From positions 1 to 41,022 of the forward strand of contig BQJN01000037.1 in assembly GCA_021604725.1 (NCBI GenBank): DNA of 41,022 nt, read 5' to 3'. Source of the DNA: Lysobacteraceae bacterium (GTDB taxonomy: Bacteria; Pseudomonadota; Gammaproteobacteria; Xanthomonadales; BQJN01). Below are positions 1 to 7,612 of this stretch, one piece after another. The stretch's first letter is position 1. Every line of letters begins with the position of its first letter. The position numbers and the translations under genes were made by a program. The notes under the pieces are model-generated. The model was not told where the DNA came from. It saw nothing but the letters and a program-made list of their open reading frames with translations, and did not search any database.

Positions 1-177
1 AACTACCTCAGCCAGAGCGAAATGTCGGCGCATTTTGGTCTCGGCGGAGCGGCTGAAGTTGAGCGCATTCGGGTTGAATGGAGCAACGGTTTCGTGTCTC
101 ATCACGGCCCGTTTCCTGCCAACCAGACAATAACGCTCGCCCTCCCTCCGGACCAGATACTTGCCGACTCCTTTTAG
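1..177 (+). CDS. ASPIC/UnbV-domain protein, C-terminal end (partial)
   Basis: Frame 1 is open from the window edge to a TAG at 175-177 and gives 58 residues. It opens with NYLSQSEMSAHFGLG, followed by VERIRVEWSNG. This is the pattern of the ASPIC/UnbV domain (CRTAC1-like), which usually ends large secreted FG-GAP/VCBS-repeat proteins. Only the last part of that domain and a short tail are present, so the upstream architecture (signal peptide, beta-propeller repeats, possibly TPRs) cannot be seen. In this family the domain is extracellular and is thought to bind calcium or carbohydrate; no precise function can be given. A strong stem-loop (184-208) starts 6 nt after the stop and could be its transcript end or part of the structured RNA region that follows. 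Confidence 0.75.
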   Translation, partial: NYLSQSEMSAHFGLGGAAEVERIRVEWSNGFVSHHGPFPANQTITLALPPDQILADSF

Positions 178-180
178 TCA

Positions 181-410
181 ACGGAGGCTGTCGCGAAACT
201 ACAGCCTCGCGCGATACAGGGATGTATCGCCATTTCTGTGGGTTTTAGCCCATTGAAATGTAAGGGTTTCGAAAACCACGCTTTTCGGAATCCGTGGTGT
301 TGCTAGTCCAGGACGGACTATTGCAACACCCTCCAATGAATTGCCCGCAATTGGCCACCCTTAGCCAACGCGGACACGGGTTTCAAGGAGCGTGGGTCAT
401 TGAAACCCGT
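181..410 (+). ncRNA. candidate CsrA/RsmA-sequestering RNA (tandem GGA hairpins)
   Basis: This gene-free stretch contains consecutive stem-loops. They are 184-191/201-208; 211-218/223-230 with a GGGA tetraloop; 275-280/293-298 with GGA at 287-289 in the loop; 296-309/315-330 with loop AGGAC; 345-355/364-373; and 376-385/401-410 with AGGAG in the loop. Positions 214-225 read ATACAGGGATGT, which fits the published CsrA SELEX consensus RUACARGGAUGU at every position. Arrays of hairpins exposing GGA are the hallmark of CsrB/CsrC/RsmX/Y/Z RNAs. Against this reading, no clear T-tract terminator or strong promoter was identified, and the third and fourth hairpins compete for three bases. It could instead be an intergenic repeat family or the 3' UTR of the upstream gene. 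The strand follows from GGA (not TCC) lying in the loops. Confidence 0.4.
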
Positions 411-840
411 CGTTTTGAATGACTGGAAAATGGCTGGTAGAGCTGTGTGCCAAGGCCAGCGTGTCAAAGCACCTAGCCGTGACGCGAATTAACCAAAACA
501 AACCTGACCTCGCCCACAAAGTAGCTCCAGCGGTCTAGAACCATTCCAATTCAAAGGCTTGCGTAGAACTGTGAACGTCAGATCTGGGAGATCAAGCGGC
601 GCCGCCAGAGGGTAAAATAGTTAGCCCTCGATTACACGCTGTGCTGAGCCGGATTTGGTGATGCAGCCTGCTCGTTTCGTCTGCTACAATAAGCGGCTTG
701 GCTGTCGCCAGGGGTCCTGCTCCGCAACAGTCATGATTTTGGATCCTGAAGCGCGTTCGCGTGGACTCATGGATCACCAGAATTCTTTTTGTCATCGGAA
801 CTAAAGATGATTCCGGTGCAACTTTTGATTGGAGGTCAAC
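411..840 (+). promoter_or_regulatory. ldh/liu upstream region: weak promoter candidate and 5' leader hairpin
   Basis: No credible gene lies here. A TACAAT hexamer at 685-690 is a possible -10, but the sequence 17 nt upstream (TGCAGC) is a poor -35. A 5-bp hairpin at 581-593 has a GGG loop, giving another GGGA. Just before ldh, 793-800 pairs with 811-818 (8 bp, one G-T) around a 10-nt loop, ending 12 nt before the GGAGG ribosome binding site at 831-835. That leader hairpin is well placed to affect translation, but no known riboswitch class is recognised. Confidence 0.3.
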
Positions 841-1950
841 ATGGATCTTTTCGAAACGCTTCATACCTCAGAACATGAACAGGTCATGTTCTGCCACAAT
901 AAAGAAGCGGGCCTAAAGGCAATTATCGCTATCCACAACACGGTTCTTGGCCCGGCGTTAGGGGGGCTGCGCATGTGGCCTTACAAGACCGAACAGGAGG
1001 CACTGGACGATGTGCTGCGTCTGTCGCGAGGCATGACCTATAAAGCAGCCGTCGCTGGGCTCAACCTTGGTGGTGGCAAGTCGGTTATCATCGGCGACCC
1101 GTCCAAAGACAAGTCAGAAGCATTGTTTCGATCGTTCGGTCGTTTCATGGAGTCAATGAAAGGCCGTTACATCACTGCTGAAGATGTCGGCATTGACGTC
1201 AACGATATGGAATACGTGTTTCACGAAACCGACAATGTCGTTGGTGTGCACCAGGTACACGGCGGTTCTGGTGACCCCTCGCCATTCACAGCCTACGGCA
1301 CAGTCCAGGGCTTGAAAGCCGCTTTGCAACAGCGTTTCGGCAACGAAGAGGTTGGCAGCTATTCCTACGCCTTGCAGGGCGTTGGTCACGTCGGCTTCGA
1401 GATGGCCAAGCTTCTGCGCAACGAAGGCGCGAAAGTGTTCGTAACCGACATCAACGAAGAAAGCGTTCGACGCTGCGTCGATGAGTTGGGCTGCGAAGCT
1501 GTTGGCCTCGACGAGATCTATGACGTCGACGCCGATGTGTTCTCACCCTCAGCTTTGGGTGGCATCATCAACATGGAAACCATTCCACGTTTCAAGTTCA
1601 AAGTCGTCTGCGGCAGTGCCAACAACCAACTGGCCACTGATGAATGCGGTGACGAGCTGGAACGCCGAGGCATCGTCTATGCACCTGACTACGCAGTCAA
1701 CGCGGGTGGCTTGATGAACGTCTCTATCGAGTTCGAGGGATATAACCGCGAGCGAGCAAAGCGCATGATGCGCACCATCTACTACAACGTTAGCCAGATC
1801 TTCAAGATCGCAGAGCGTGATGGTATTTCTAGCTGGAAGGCTGCCGACAGGATGGCCGAAGAGCGCATAACAGCGATTGGCAAGATCAAACTGCCGTTCC
1901 TCGGCAATCGCGGTCATAGTTTCCCGGGTCGCTCGCGAACCGGCCACTAA
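841..1950 (+). CDS. ldh: leucine dehydrogenase (Glu/Leu/Phe/Val dehydrogenase family)
   Basis: This is an NAD-dependent amino acid dehydrogenase that oxidatively deaminates leucine (and valine/isoleucine) to the branched 2-oxo acid plus ammonia in the cytoplasm. The 369-residue product has MTYKAAVAGLNLGGGKSV, placing lysines at 68 and 80, the same positions as the substrate-binding and catalytic lysines of Bacillus leucine dehydrogenase. The Rossmann motif GVGHVG follows near residue 185. I chose the ATG at 841 because GGAGG lies 5 nt upstream; a TTG at 829 would place that ribosome binding site inside the gene. It is the first gene of a run with isovaleryl-CoA dehydrogenase and a thiolase, so it plausibly feeds leucine carbon into the pathway. 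The branched-chain 2-oxo acid dehydrogenase needed for the next step is not in the window. Other branched-chain or phenylalanine preferences cannot be excluded. Confidence 0.9.
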   Translation: MDLFETLHTSEHEQVMFCHNKEAGLKAIIAIHNTVLGPALGGLRMWPYKTEQEALDDVLRLSRGMTYKAAVAGLNLGGGKSVIIGDPSKDKSEALFRSFGRFMESMKGRYITAEDVGIDVNDMEYVFHETDNVVGVHQVHGGSGDPSPFTAYGTVQGLKAALQQRFGNEEVGSYSYALQGVGHVGFEMAKLLRNEGAKVFVTDINEESVRRCVDELGCEAVGLDEIYDVDADVFSPSALGGIINMETIPRFKFKVVCGSANNQLATDECGDELERRGIVYAPDYAVNAGGLMNVSIEFEGYNRERAKRMMRTIYYNVSQIFKIAERDGISSWKAADRMAEERITAIGKIKLPFLGNRGHSFPGRSRTGH

Positions 1951-1978
1951 GTGACAACTCAGCACCCATAGGAAGACC

Positions 1979-3133
1979 ATGATCGAGCCCTTTCCACTAG
2001 GCGAAGAAATTGACTTGCTGCGCGAAACGGTACGCCGTTTTGCTGAGCAGGCAATTGCCCCTTTGGCTGAAGAAATCGATCAAAACAATGCGTTCCCACA
2101 ACAGCTGTGGGAACAACTTGGTGAGTTGGGATTGCTGGGAATGACCATTCCTGGCGAATACGGCGGCTCCGAACTTGGCTATCTGGCCCACACTGTAGCC
2201 ATGGAAGAAATTTCAAGGGCCAGCGCCTCGGTCGGCCTGTCGTATGGTGCGCATTCAAACCTGTGCTTGCACAATTTGCACAAACACGCCACAGCCGAGC
2301 AGGCAAAACGTTACCTGCCCGGCTTGTGCGCTGGCACCTCTGTTGGTGCCTTGGCCATGTCGGAGCCCGGAGCGGGTTCAGACGTAGTTGGTTCCATGAG
2401 CTGCCGAGCTGAACGCCACGGTGACGTTTGGGTCGCCAACGGGTCCAAGATGTGGATTACCAACGGCCCGGAAGCGGACGTCCTGGTGGTCTACATGCGA
2501 ACAGCCGGGGCGGATGCCGGATCGCGGTGTATGACGGCCTTTATCGTCGAGAAAGGCTTTAAGGGCTTTTCAACAGCGCAGAAGCTGGACAAACTTGGCA
2601 TGCGCGGCTCAAACACCTGTGAGCTTGTATTCGACAATTGTGAAATTCCCAACGAAAACGTGCTAGGTGAAGTCAACCAGGGCGTGAAAATCCTGATGAG
2701 CGGCTTGAACACAGAACGCCTGGTACTGTCCGGTGGCCCCATCGGCATCATGCAGGCCGCCATGGATATCGTGCTGCCTTACGTGCGGGAACGAAAGCAG
2801 TTCGGCCGCGCCATCGGTACATTTGGCTTGATGCAAGCGAAGATTGCTGACATGTTCACCGCTCTACAGTCTGCCAGAGCCTACGTCTACCGCGTGGCTG
2901 AGGACTACGATCGCGGCCATGAAGCACGTATCGATCCGGCATCCTGCCTGCTTCTAAGCTCGAGCAATGCAGTGAAAGTAACACTGGACGCAATCCAGGC
3001 ATTGGGCGGCAATGGTTACATCAACGAATATGCCACCGGCCGACTGCTTCGCGACGCAAAACTCTACGATATCGGTGCCGGCACCAACGAAGTTCGACGC
3101 ATGTTGATCGGACGTGAGCTGGTCAAAGGTTAA
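1979..3133 (+). CDS. liuA: isovaleryl-CoA dehydrogenase
   Basis: This FAD-dependent acyl-CoA dehydrogenase converts isovaleryl-CoA to 3-methylcrotonyl-CoA and passes electrons to ETF. It has 384 residues, normal for the family. Family signatures include ALAMSEPGAGSDV (about residues 122-134), WITNGP, and the C-terminal IQALGGNGYINEY with RDAKLYDIGAGTNE. The sequence NTERLVLSGGP places a glutamate at residue 246. In isovaleryl-CoA dehydrogenases the catalytic base sits at this earlier site (Glu254 in the human enzyme) rather than in the last helix as in other acyl-CoA dehydrogenases, so the assignment is specific. It starts 28 nt after ldh with an AGGAAG ribosome binding site and is probably co-transcribed with it. 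Confidence 0.93.
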   Translation: MIEPFPLGEEIDLLRETVRRFAEQAIAPLAEEIDQNNAFPQQLWEQLGELGLLGMTIPGEYGGSELGYLAHTVAMEEISRASASVGLSYGAHSNLCLHNLHKHATAEQAKRYLPGLCAGTSVGALAMSEPGAGSDVVGSMSCRAERHGDVWVANGSKMWITNGPEADVLVVYMRTAGADAGSRCMTAFIVEKGFKGFSTAQKLDKLGMRGSNTCELVFDNCEIPNENVLGEVNQGVKILMSGLNTERLVLSGGPIGIMQAAMDIVLPYVRERKQFGRAIGTFGLMQAKIADMFTALQSARAYVYRVAEDYDRGHEARIDPASCLLLSSSNAVKVTLDAIQALGGNGYINEYATGRLLRDAKLYDIGAGTNEVRRMLIGRELVKG

Positions 3134-3217
3134 GCACCGCTCCCGGCGGCGACATCATTGGAATTCTCCCCGTTTCGACCCCATGTCGAACGAATATCAA
3201 ACAACGAGGCCATCTAC

Positions 3218-4396
3218 ATGACTGACAAAGTAGTAATCGTCGGTGCCAAGCGTACAGCCATTGGATCTTTTCAAGGCCAACTCGCCAGCTCCACCGCAGT
3301 TGACCTGGGTGCGGCCGCGATCAGTGCGGCTCTGGAATCCAGCGGGGTGAGTACCGACAAGGTTGACGAAGTCATCATGGGATGCGTTCTACCCGCTGGC
3401 CTGGGCCAGGCCCCGGCGCGCCAGGCTTCGCTCGCGGCCGGCATACCTTTGGCCGCGGGGTGTACAACCATCAACAAAGTTTGCGGCTCGGGTATGAAGG
3501 CCATCATGCTGGCGCATGATCTGATTCGCTCAGGATCCGTCTCAAATGTCGTGGCCGGCGGCATGGAATCGATGACTAACGCCCCGTACCTGCTTCCTGG
3601 CGCCCGATCAGGCTATCGCATGGGCCATCAGACAACTCAGGACCATATGTTCCTTGACGGGCTTCAGAGCCCCTGGGATCAGAAAATGATGGGCACCTTT
3701 GGGGATCAATGTGCATCCAGGTACTCATTTAGCAGAGAACAGCAAGACGCCTTTGCAACCGCGTCCGTCGAACGCGCACAAGCAGCCGTCAGTGAAGGTC
3801 GCTTCGAGGCAGAAATCACACCTGTGACCGTTAGAGGCCGTAAAGGTGACACCGTGGTTGCGATCGATGAAGAACCCGCTCGCTGCAGGATAGAAAAAAT
3901 TCCGCAACTACGCCCGGCGTTTGCCAAAGACGGCACCATTACCGCCGCCAACGCCTCGAAAATTTCCGATGGCGCGGCAGCCACGATCCTGATGACGGAG
4001 TCCAGCGCCAAAGCCGGGAGTCATGACATTCTGGCCAACATTGTTGGCCACGCCACGCACTCGCAAGAGCCCGAATGGTTTACCACGGCACCCGTTGGCG
4101 CCATTGAAAAGCTGATGAAATCAACAGGCTGGTCTGAGTCAGATGTAGACCTGTTCGAAATTAACGAAGCGTTTGCGGTGGTATCGATGGCGGCCATGCA
4201 TGACATCGGCATAGACCATTCCAAAGTCAATGTAAACGGCGGTGCCTGCGCCTTGGGCCATCCCATCGGGGCTAGCGGTGCCAGGCTGGTGGTCACACTG
4301 ATACATGCGCTACAGGCCCGTGGTCTAAAGCGAGGCATCGCCGCGTTATGTATTGGTGGTGGTGAGGCTACTGCATTGGCAATTGAGCTCCCCTAA
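3218..4396 (+). CDS. atoB: acetyl-CoA C-acetyltransferase (thiolase)
   Basis: This is a type II biosynthetic/degradative thiolase interconverting two acetyl-CoA and acetoacetyl-CoA, here most likely the last step of leucine and acetoacetate catabolism. It has 392 residues. The acyl-accepting cysteine is C89 in NKVCGSGMKA. The C-terminal active-site motifs are NEAFA, GGACALGHPIGASGAR and a second cysteine in CIGGGEA. An in-frame ATG at 3158 would add 20 residues that do not look like a thiolase N-terminus. The ATG at 3218 has GAGG about 8 nt upstream and begins directly with MTDKVVIVGAKRTAIG, so it is preferred. It lies 84 nt after liuA on the same strand. A 13-bp stem-loop 18 nt after the stop probably marks the transcript end. 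Confidence 0.92.
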   Translation: MTDKVVIVGAKRTAIGSFQGQLASSTAVDLGAAAISAALESSGVSTDKVDEVIMGCVLPAGLGQAPARQASLAAGIPLAAGCTTINKVCGSGMKAIMLAHDLIRSGSVSNVVAGGMESMTNAPYLLPGARSGYRMGHQTTQDHMFLDGLQSPWDQKMMGTFGDQCASRYSFSREQQDAFATASVERAQAAVSEGRFEAEITPVTVRGRKGDTVVAIDEEPARCRIEKIPQLRPAFAKDGTITAANASKISDGAAATILMTESSAKAGSHDILANIVGHATHSQEPEWFTTAPVGAIEKLMKSTGWSESDVDLFEINEAFAVVSMAAMHDIGIDHSKVNVNGGACALGHPIGASGARLVVTLIHALQARGLKRGIAALCIGGGEATALAIELP

Positions 4397-4414
4397 CCTC
4401 TGCCAAAACAACCT

Positions 4415-4443
4415 CGGTCTTGAATGGTCACCATTCAAGACCG
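4415..4443 (+). terminator. 13-bp perfect stem-loop after the thiolase gene (no T-tract)
   Basis: Positions 4415-4427 are perfectly complementary to 4431-4443 with a TCA loop. The sequence that follows is G-rich, not T-rich, so this is not a textbook intrinsic terminator. It may be a 3'-end-protecting hairpin, a pause site, or an operator-like palindrome. Its location just downstream of the last gene of the ldh-liuA-atoB run supports a transcript-end role. Confidence 0.45.
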
Positions 4444-4807
4444 GGGTCAGCAACCAGCCTGGATGAGCAAACTCGCGATAAAGGCTGGACACTGACACCC
4501 TTGATCAGCCCCTCAGCAAACTCGAATGTAGCGGCAACCCTGCCCAATGCCCGCCTTCAGGGTGCACACATCAAGAAAAACCCGGAAGCGCGGAGCTAGG
4601 CGATGCGTCACCGGCTCCTTGCAGTGACGCTCTTATCGACAAGCGCAAGGACAATGTTTGTGCATAGCGATGTCGACTCGACTTGCGGTTGAAGGTCGCC
4701 ATTACGATCGCGTAAAGGCGGATCCGCAAGCAAGCTACAGATAGCAGACAGACCTGCAGACTCTGTTGACAACAAACTGATGTGTTTTGTCGTATCAAAA
4801 AATAGGC
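4444..4807. other. intergenic region, nothing recognised
   Basis: This stretch of about 360 nt separates the plus-strand thiolase unit from the minus-strand IPTL-CTERM gene. The only sizeable open frame (minus strand, 4571-4825) starts inside the bidirectional terminator hairpin and its translation looks like noise. No tRNA, promoter or repeat was recognised. Confidence 0.5.
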
Positions 4808-4841
4808 AAAAAAAAGGCCGGTCATGCGACCGGCCTTTTTT
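4808..4841. terminator. bidirectional intrinsic terminator
   Basis: An 8-bp GC-rich stem (4816-4823 with 4828-4835, loop ATGC) is flanked by eight A on the left and six T on the right. It can therefore terminate from both strands. On the minus strand it lies 24 nt past the stop of the IPTL-CTERM gene and is its obvious terminator. On the plus strand it is a backstop for the thiolase unit. Confidence 0.9.
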
Positions 4842-4864
4842 ACTCTTGCGAGTTTAGTCAGCGA

Positions 4865-5986
4865 TTAGTCACGAGCTCTCGTCATGACGAATACGCCGGC
4901 CAACATCGTGCCGATCATTGCCATCAAGCCCCAGAGACCCAGGGTTGGGATGACGCGAATGACACCTTCGAGGCCAGCGGTGCTGGAGTTGTTGCTGGCA
5001 TTCGGATCGTCGTCGTCGCCAGTGATCGAAGCGGTATTGCTAATGGCACCGTAGTCAGAAACAGTGGTCTGAATGTTGCAGAATGCGCTGCCGCCGTTGG
5101 CCAGAGGACCAATATTCCAGGTCACAACACCACCCGCTTCGCTAGCGCCACAGTCATTGCTGACGTAGGTCACGTTGCCAGGCAGAGTATCGGTCACAAC
5201 AACGCCGTTTGCATCGTTCGGGCCATCATTGGTAGCGGTAAGTGCGAAGTTGGCTGCGCCGCCGAAGGTATCACCACCGGTAGCAGTCTTGGAGATGCCC
5301 AGATCGGCGTCAACTACAAAACCACCCAAAACGCCCTCCAAACTAAACAGGAAGTCGTTAAAGCCACCGCCTACACCGCAGACGGTACCGGCAGTTGACC
5401 AGTCGGTGCAACCTGATCCAAAGCCATCACCTGGGTTGCGCCAAACGCCACCGCTCCCGTTATCAACAGAGCGGTTACTCCAGAAGTGCTGACCAAACGT
5501 ACCAAAGTTTTGATCGACCTGGATCGCAACCCAATGCGTACCCGGCGGCAGAATACAATCAGTCGGCAAGTCGATATTAAATGAGCCGAGGGTGTCAGTC
5601 GGTGAGATCGCTGAATAGCTGCAGATTGCAACAGTATCTGGCGCGCCACCAACGTCCATGTAGAAATTCACATCAACCAGCGCGCCACCCGGCGTACCGG
5701 TGGTACCAACGGTGTTGATACGATTGATCGTCCAACCTGTCGGCTCGGTAACTACGAAGTCGTCCGCTGCCTCTGAATCATAAGCGTCGAACGCGGCTTC
5801 AAAGTTTTGATCCGGCGCACCATTGCCAGATGCGCTGTCTGTTTGATCGTACAGCACACCACCACGGGGCGTCGGCACCACACCGGTCGCACCAGCGGCG
5901 TCGGTCATGGCGAAAGCAGCGCTGCCGGACGTTCCCAGAGCAGCCACTACGGCGATATTCAAGGCAAGCTTTCTATTAATTCTCAT
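4865..5986 (-). CDS. exported DUF11-repeat protein with IPTL-CTERM sorting signal
   Basis: The 373-residue product has a signal peptide (basic MRINRKLA, hydrophobic stretch, AFA cleavage near residue 26). A secreted N-terminal domain of unknown function covers roughly 30-215. One DUF11/conserved-repeat domain covers about 225-340 (DLGISKTATGG, then NDGPNDANGVVVTDTLPG, ending ISNTASITGDDDDPNASNNS). The C-terminus starts at about residue 346 with IPTLGLWG, then a hydrophobic segment and the short basic tail TRARD. That tripartite end matches the IPTL-CTERM class, variants of PEP-CTERM signals that are processed by an exosortase/archaeosortase-type transpeptidase. No exosortase gene is in the window. 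The protein is thus probably surface-anchored or released to the matrix. GAGGGG precedes the ATG by about 9 nt. It lies 52 nt downstream of the TPR-sulfotransferase and may share its transcript. Confidence 0.85.
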   Translation of the reverse strand: MRINRKLALNIAVVAALGTSGSAAFAMTDAAGATGVVPTPRGGVLYDQTDSASGNGAPDQNFEAAFDAYDSEAADDFVVTEPTGWTINRINTVGTTGTPGGALVDVNFYMDVGGAPDTVAICSYSAISPTDTLGSFNIDLPTDCILPPGTHWVAIQVDQNFGTFGQHFWSNRSVDNGSGGVWRNPGDGFGSGCTDWSTAGTVCGVGGGFNDFLFSLEGVLGGFVVDADLGISKTATGGDTFGGAANFALTATNDGPNDANGVVVTDTLPGNVTYVSNDCGASEAGGVVTWNIGPLANGGSAFCNIQTTVSDYGAISNTASITGDDDDPNASNNSSTAGLEGVIRVIPTLGLWGLMAMIGTMLAGVFVMTRARD

Positions 5987-6038
5987 TAGGAACGAGTCCC
6001 CTCTTCACAGTTGACAAATGTGGTGTGGATTATATCGA

Positions 6039-7559
6039 TTAGTTCGGCAGGTTACCAGAGGCTTTTTTCAATTCCGAAATCAGTGGCTTATAACGCTCCC
6101 ATCGGTTAACCCAGGCAGGCTTCAATTCGCTGCGAACTTGCCCCGCAGACGCTGTTGCCGCACGTGCGCGCTCAGTGTAACTGTTGACCATTGCCGTGGT
6201 GTACTTAACACCGATACTCGAACAAACTCTTTGAATTTCCCGCTCCGGCTGGTTAACCACGGCCTCAAGGGATGTACGCACCACCCGGCCCTTGCCCCAC
6301 AGTTCCCAGAACTGCATCAGTTCTGCATGCGCAGCATGCCACTGGACCAGTTCATCAAGGCTAAAACTGTAGTGATGTCCATTGGCAAAGTACTGTGCAA
6401 AGCACCCCATAATGTTGGAAATCGACTCACGCTCCACTAGAACAAATCGAGCCGATGGCAATGCGTTGGCGATTAACCCAACCCACCACCCGTTGCCCAG
6501 CGACTTGTCAGTTATCGCCAGGTTTCCAGCAATGCTTTGACAATATTCCGACCCCAACTGCTCGACACCTTGTGAACCGACCGAGTCCAGCCACTGACTG
6601 ATGTTGCTGCTAGACAAGGCGCCCCGCTCGCTCAGAATCCTGTCCCAGGCATTGAGCTCACCGCCGGCGACAAACTGTCCGCCCGCGGCCAGCATACTCT
6701 CAACCAAGGTGGACCCAGACCGGGGCATGGAGACGATAAACAGGGGCCCTGGCTTTTCATTCTGGCTATCCGCCGGCTGCACATCGCGGAAGTAAGCTCG
6801 GATCTGGGCCGCGGCCTGTTCGGCCCATGCTCCCTGCCCCGTCGGCCTCTCGGCCAGACGGTTGGCCCTGCAGAACATTTCGAACGCTTGCTCTACTTGA
6901 CCACCCTGCCGGTCCAGATAGTGGGCGTGGGCAAAGGCTGCCTGCGACCGTTCATTCGGTGGCAACTGCTCATTTTCAGTTGCATCGATCATCAGGTCGC
7001 GGTCAGTATCCTCTAGGTCCACAACCCTCAAACCGGCAAGTCCCCACATGGCCGACCCAGGGACCTGCGGATGCGCCGCAGACTGGCGATAGCAATGCGC
7101 CGCTTTATCAATCGAGCCCAGTGCACGATGCACGTGGCCTGCCCAGAGCCAGTAATCTCCACGGTCTGGACTAAGACGCACCGCTTCATCGAAACATTGG
7201 CGCGCGCTCTCGAAATGGCCCTCGGCCCGCTCCAGCTTGCCCAGGTTAAAATGGGCAGGTGCCAAATCAGGTTTGCGCCGAACGGCTTCCCGAAATAGCG
7301 CCCTGGCGCGGTCGGGCTTCCCTAGCTGTCGCTCAAGGCTGGCCAGGTTGAGCAAAGTCAACGGGTTTCGTTTAGATAGCTTCAGCGCCTTGTTAAGCGA
7401 TTGACGCGCCTCCTGCAGCTGGCCGACCTGAATCTGGGCAATGCCACGTAAGCGCAAAGCCTGCCAATCTTTTGGCTTGAGACGAAGGTGCGCCTCGAGT
7501 GCCGGAAGTGCCTGTTGCCCCCGTCCGCTTTCGATTAACGCTGCAATATCCACATGCAC
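6039..7559 (-). CDS. TPR-repeat sulfotransferase
   Basis: The first 230 or so of 506 residues form tetratricopeptide repeats ([20 protein letters not shown] and several successive copies up to about residue 165). The C-terminal half is a sulfotransferase domain. [14 protein letters not shown], with PRSGST at about 279-284, is the 5'-phosphosulfate-binding loop for [19 protein letters not shown] and [15 protein letters not shown] match the conserved 3'-phosphate region, and the C-terminal [20 protein letters not shown] block is typical of this bacterial TPR-sulfotransferase family. Members transfer sulfate from PAPS to an acceptor, possibly protein or glycan; the substrate is unknown. The gene is divergent from liuB (54 nt between starts) and precedes the IPTL-CTERM gene by 52 nt. 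Confidence 0.85.
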   Translation of the reverse strand: MHVDIAALIESGRGQQALPALEAHLRLKPKDWQALRLRGIAQIQVGQLQEARQSLNKALKLSKRNPLTLLNLASLERQLGKPDRARALFREAVRRKPDLAPAHFNLGKLERAEGHFESARQCFDEAVRLSPDRGDYWLWAGHVHRALGSIDKAAHCYRQSAAHPQVPGSAMWGLAGLRVVDLEDTDRDLMIDATENEQLPPNERSQAAFAHAHYLDRQGGQVEQAFEMFCRANRLAERPTGQGAWAEQAAAQIRAYFRDVQPADSQNEKPGPLFIVSMPRSGSTLVESMLAAGGQFVAGGELNAWDRILSERGALSSSNISQWLDSVGSQGVEQLGSEYCQSIAGNLAITDKSLGNGWWVGLIANALPSARFVLVERESISNIMGCFAQYFANGHHYSFSLDELVQWHAAHAELMQFWELWGKGRVVRTSLEAVVNQPEREIQRVCSSIGVKYTTAMVNSYTERARAATASAGQVRSELKPAWVNRWERYKPLISELKKASGNLPN

Positions 7560-7612
7560 CTCTTCACCAACGTGCTAACATTCTGACCGCTTTTTCAACT
7601 GTGACCAGCACT

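Noticed and set aside
829..840. Extended TTG start for ldh
   Set aside because: The GGAGG ribosome binding site would be inside the gene, and the ATG at 841 gives the family N-terminus and the known lysine numbering.
592..864. Minus-strand open frame of 90 residues over the ldh leader
   Set aside because: It overlaps the ldh start, has no ribosome binding site and gives an unremarkable, non-family protein; the structured leader explains the region better.
4571..4825. Minus-strand open frame before the IPTL gene terminator
   Set aside because: It starts inside the terminator hairpin, has no family pattern and no ribosome binding site.
4787..5398. Plus-strand open frame of 203 residues opposite the IPTL gene
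   Set aside because: It is an antisense shadow of a clear signal-peptide/DUF11/IPTL gene and begins in the terminator.
7499..7612. Upstream extension of liuB
   Set aside because: It overlaps the divergent sulfotransferase, and the added residues have no LiuB similarity.
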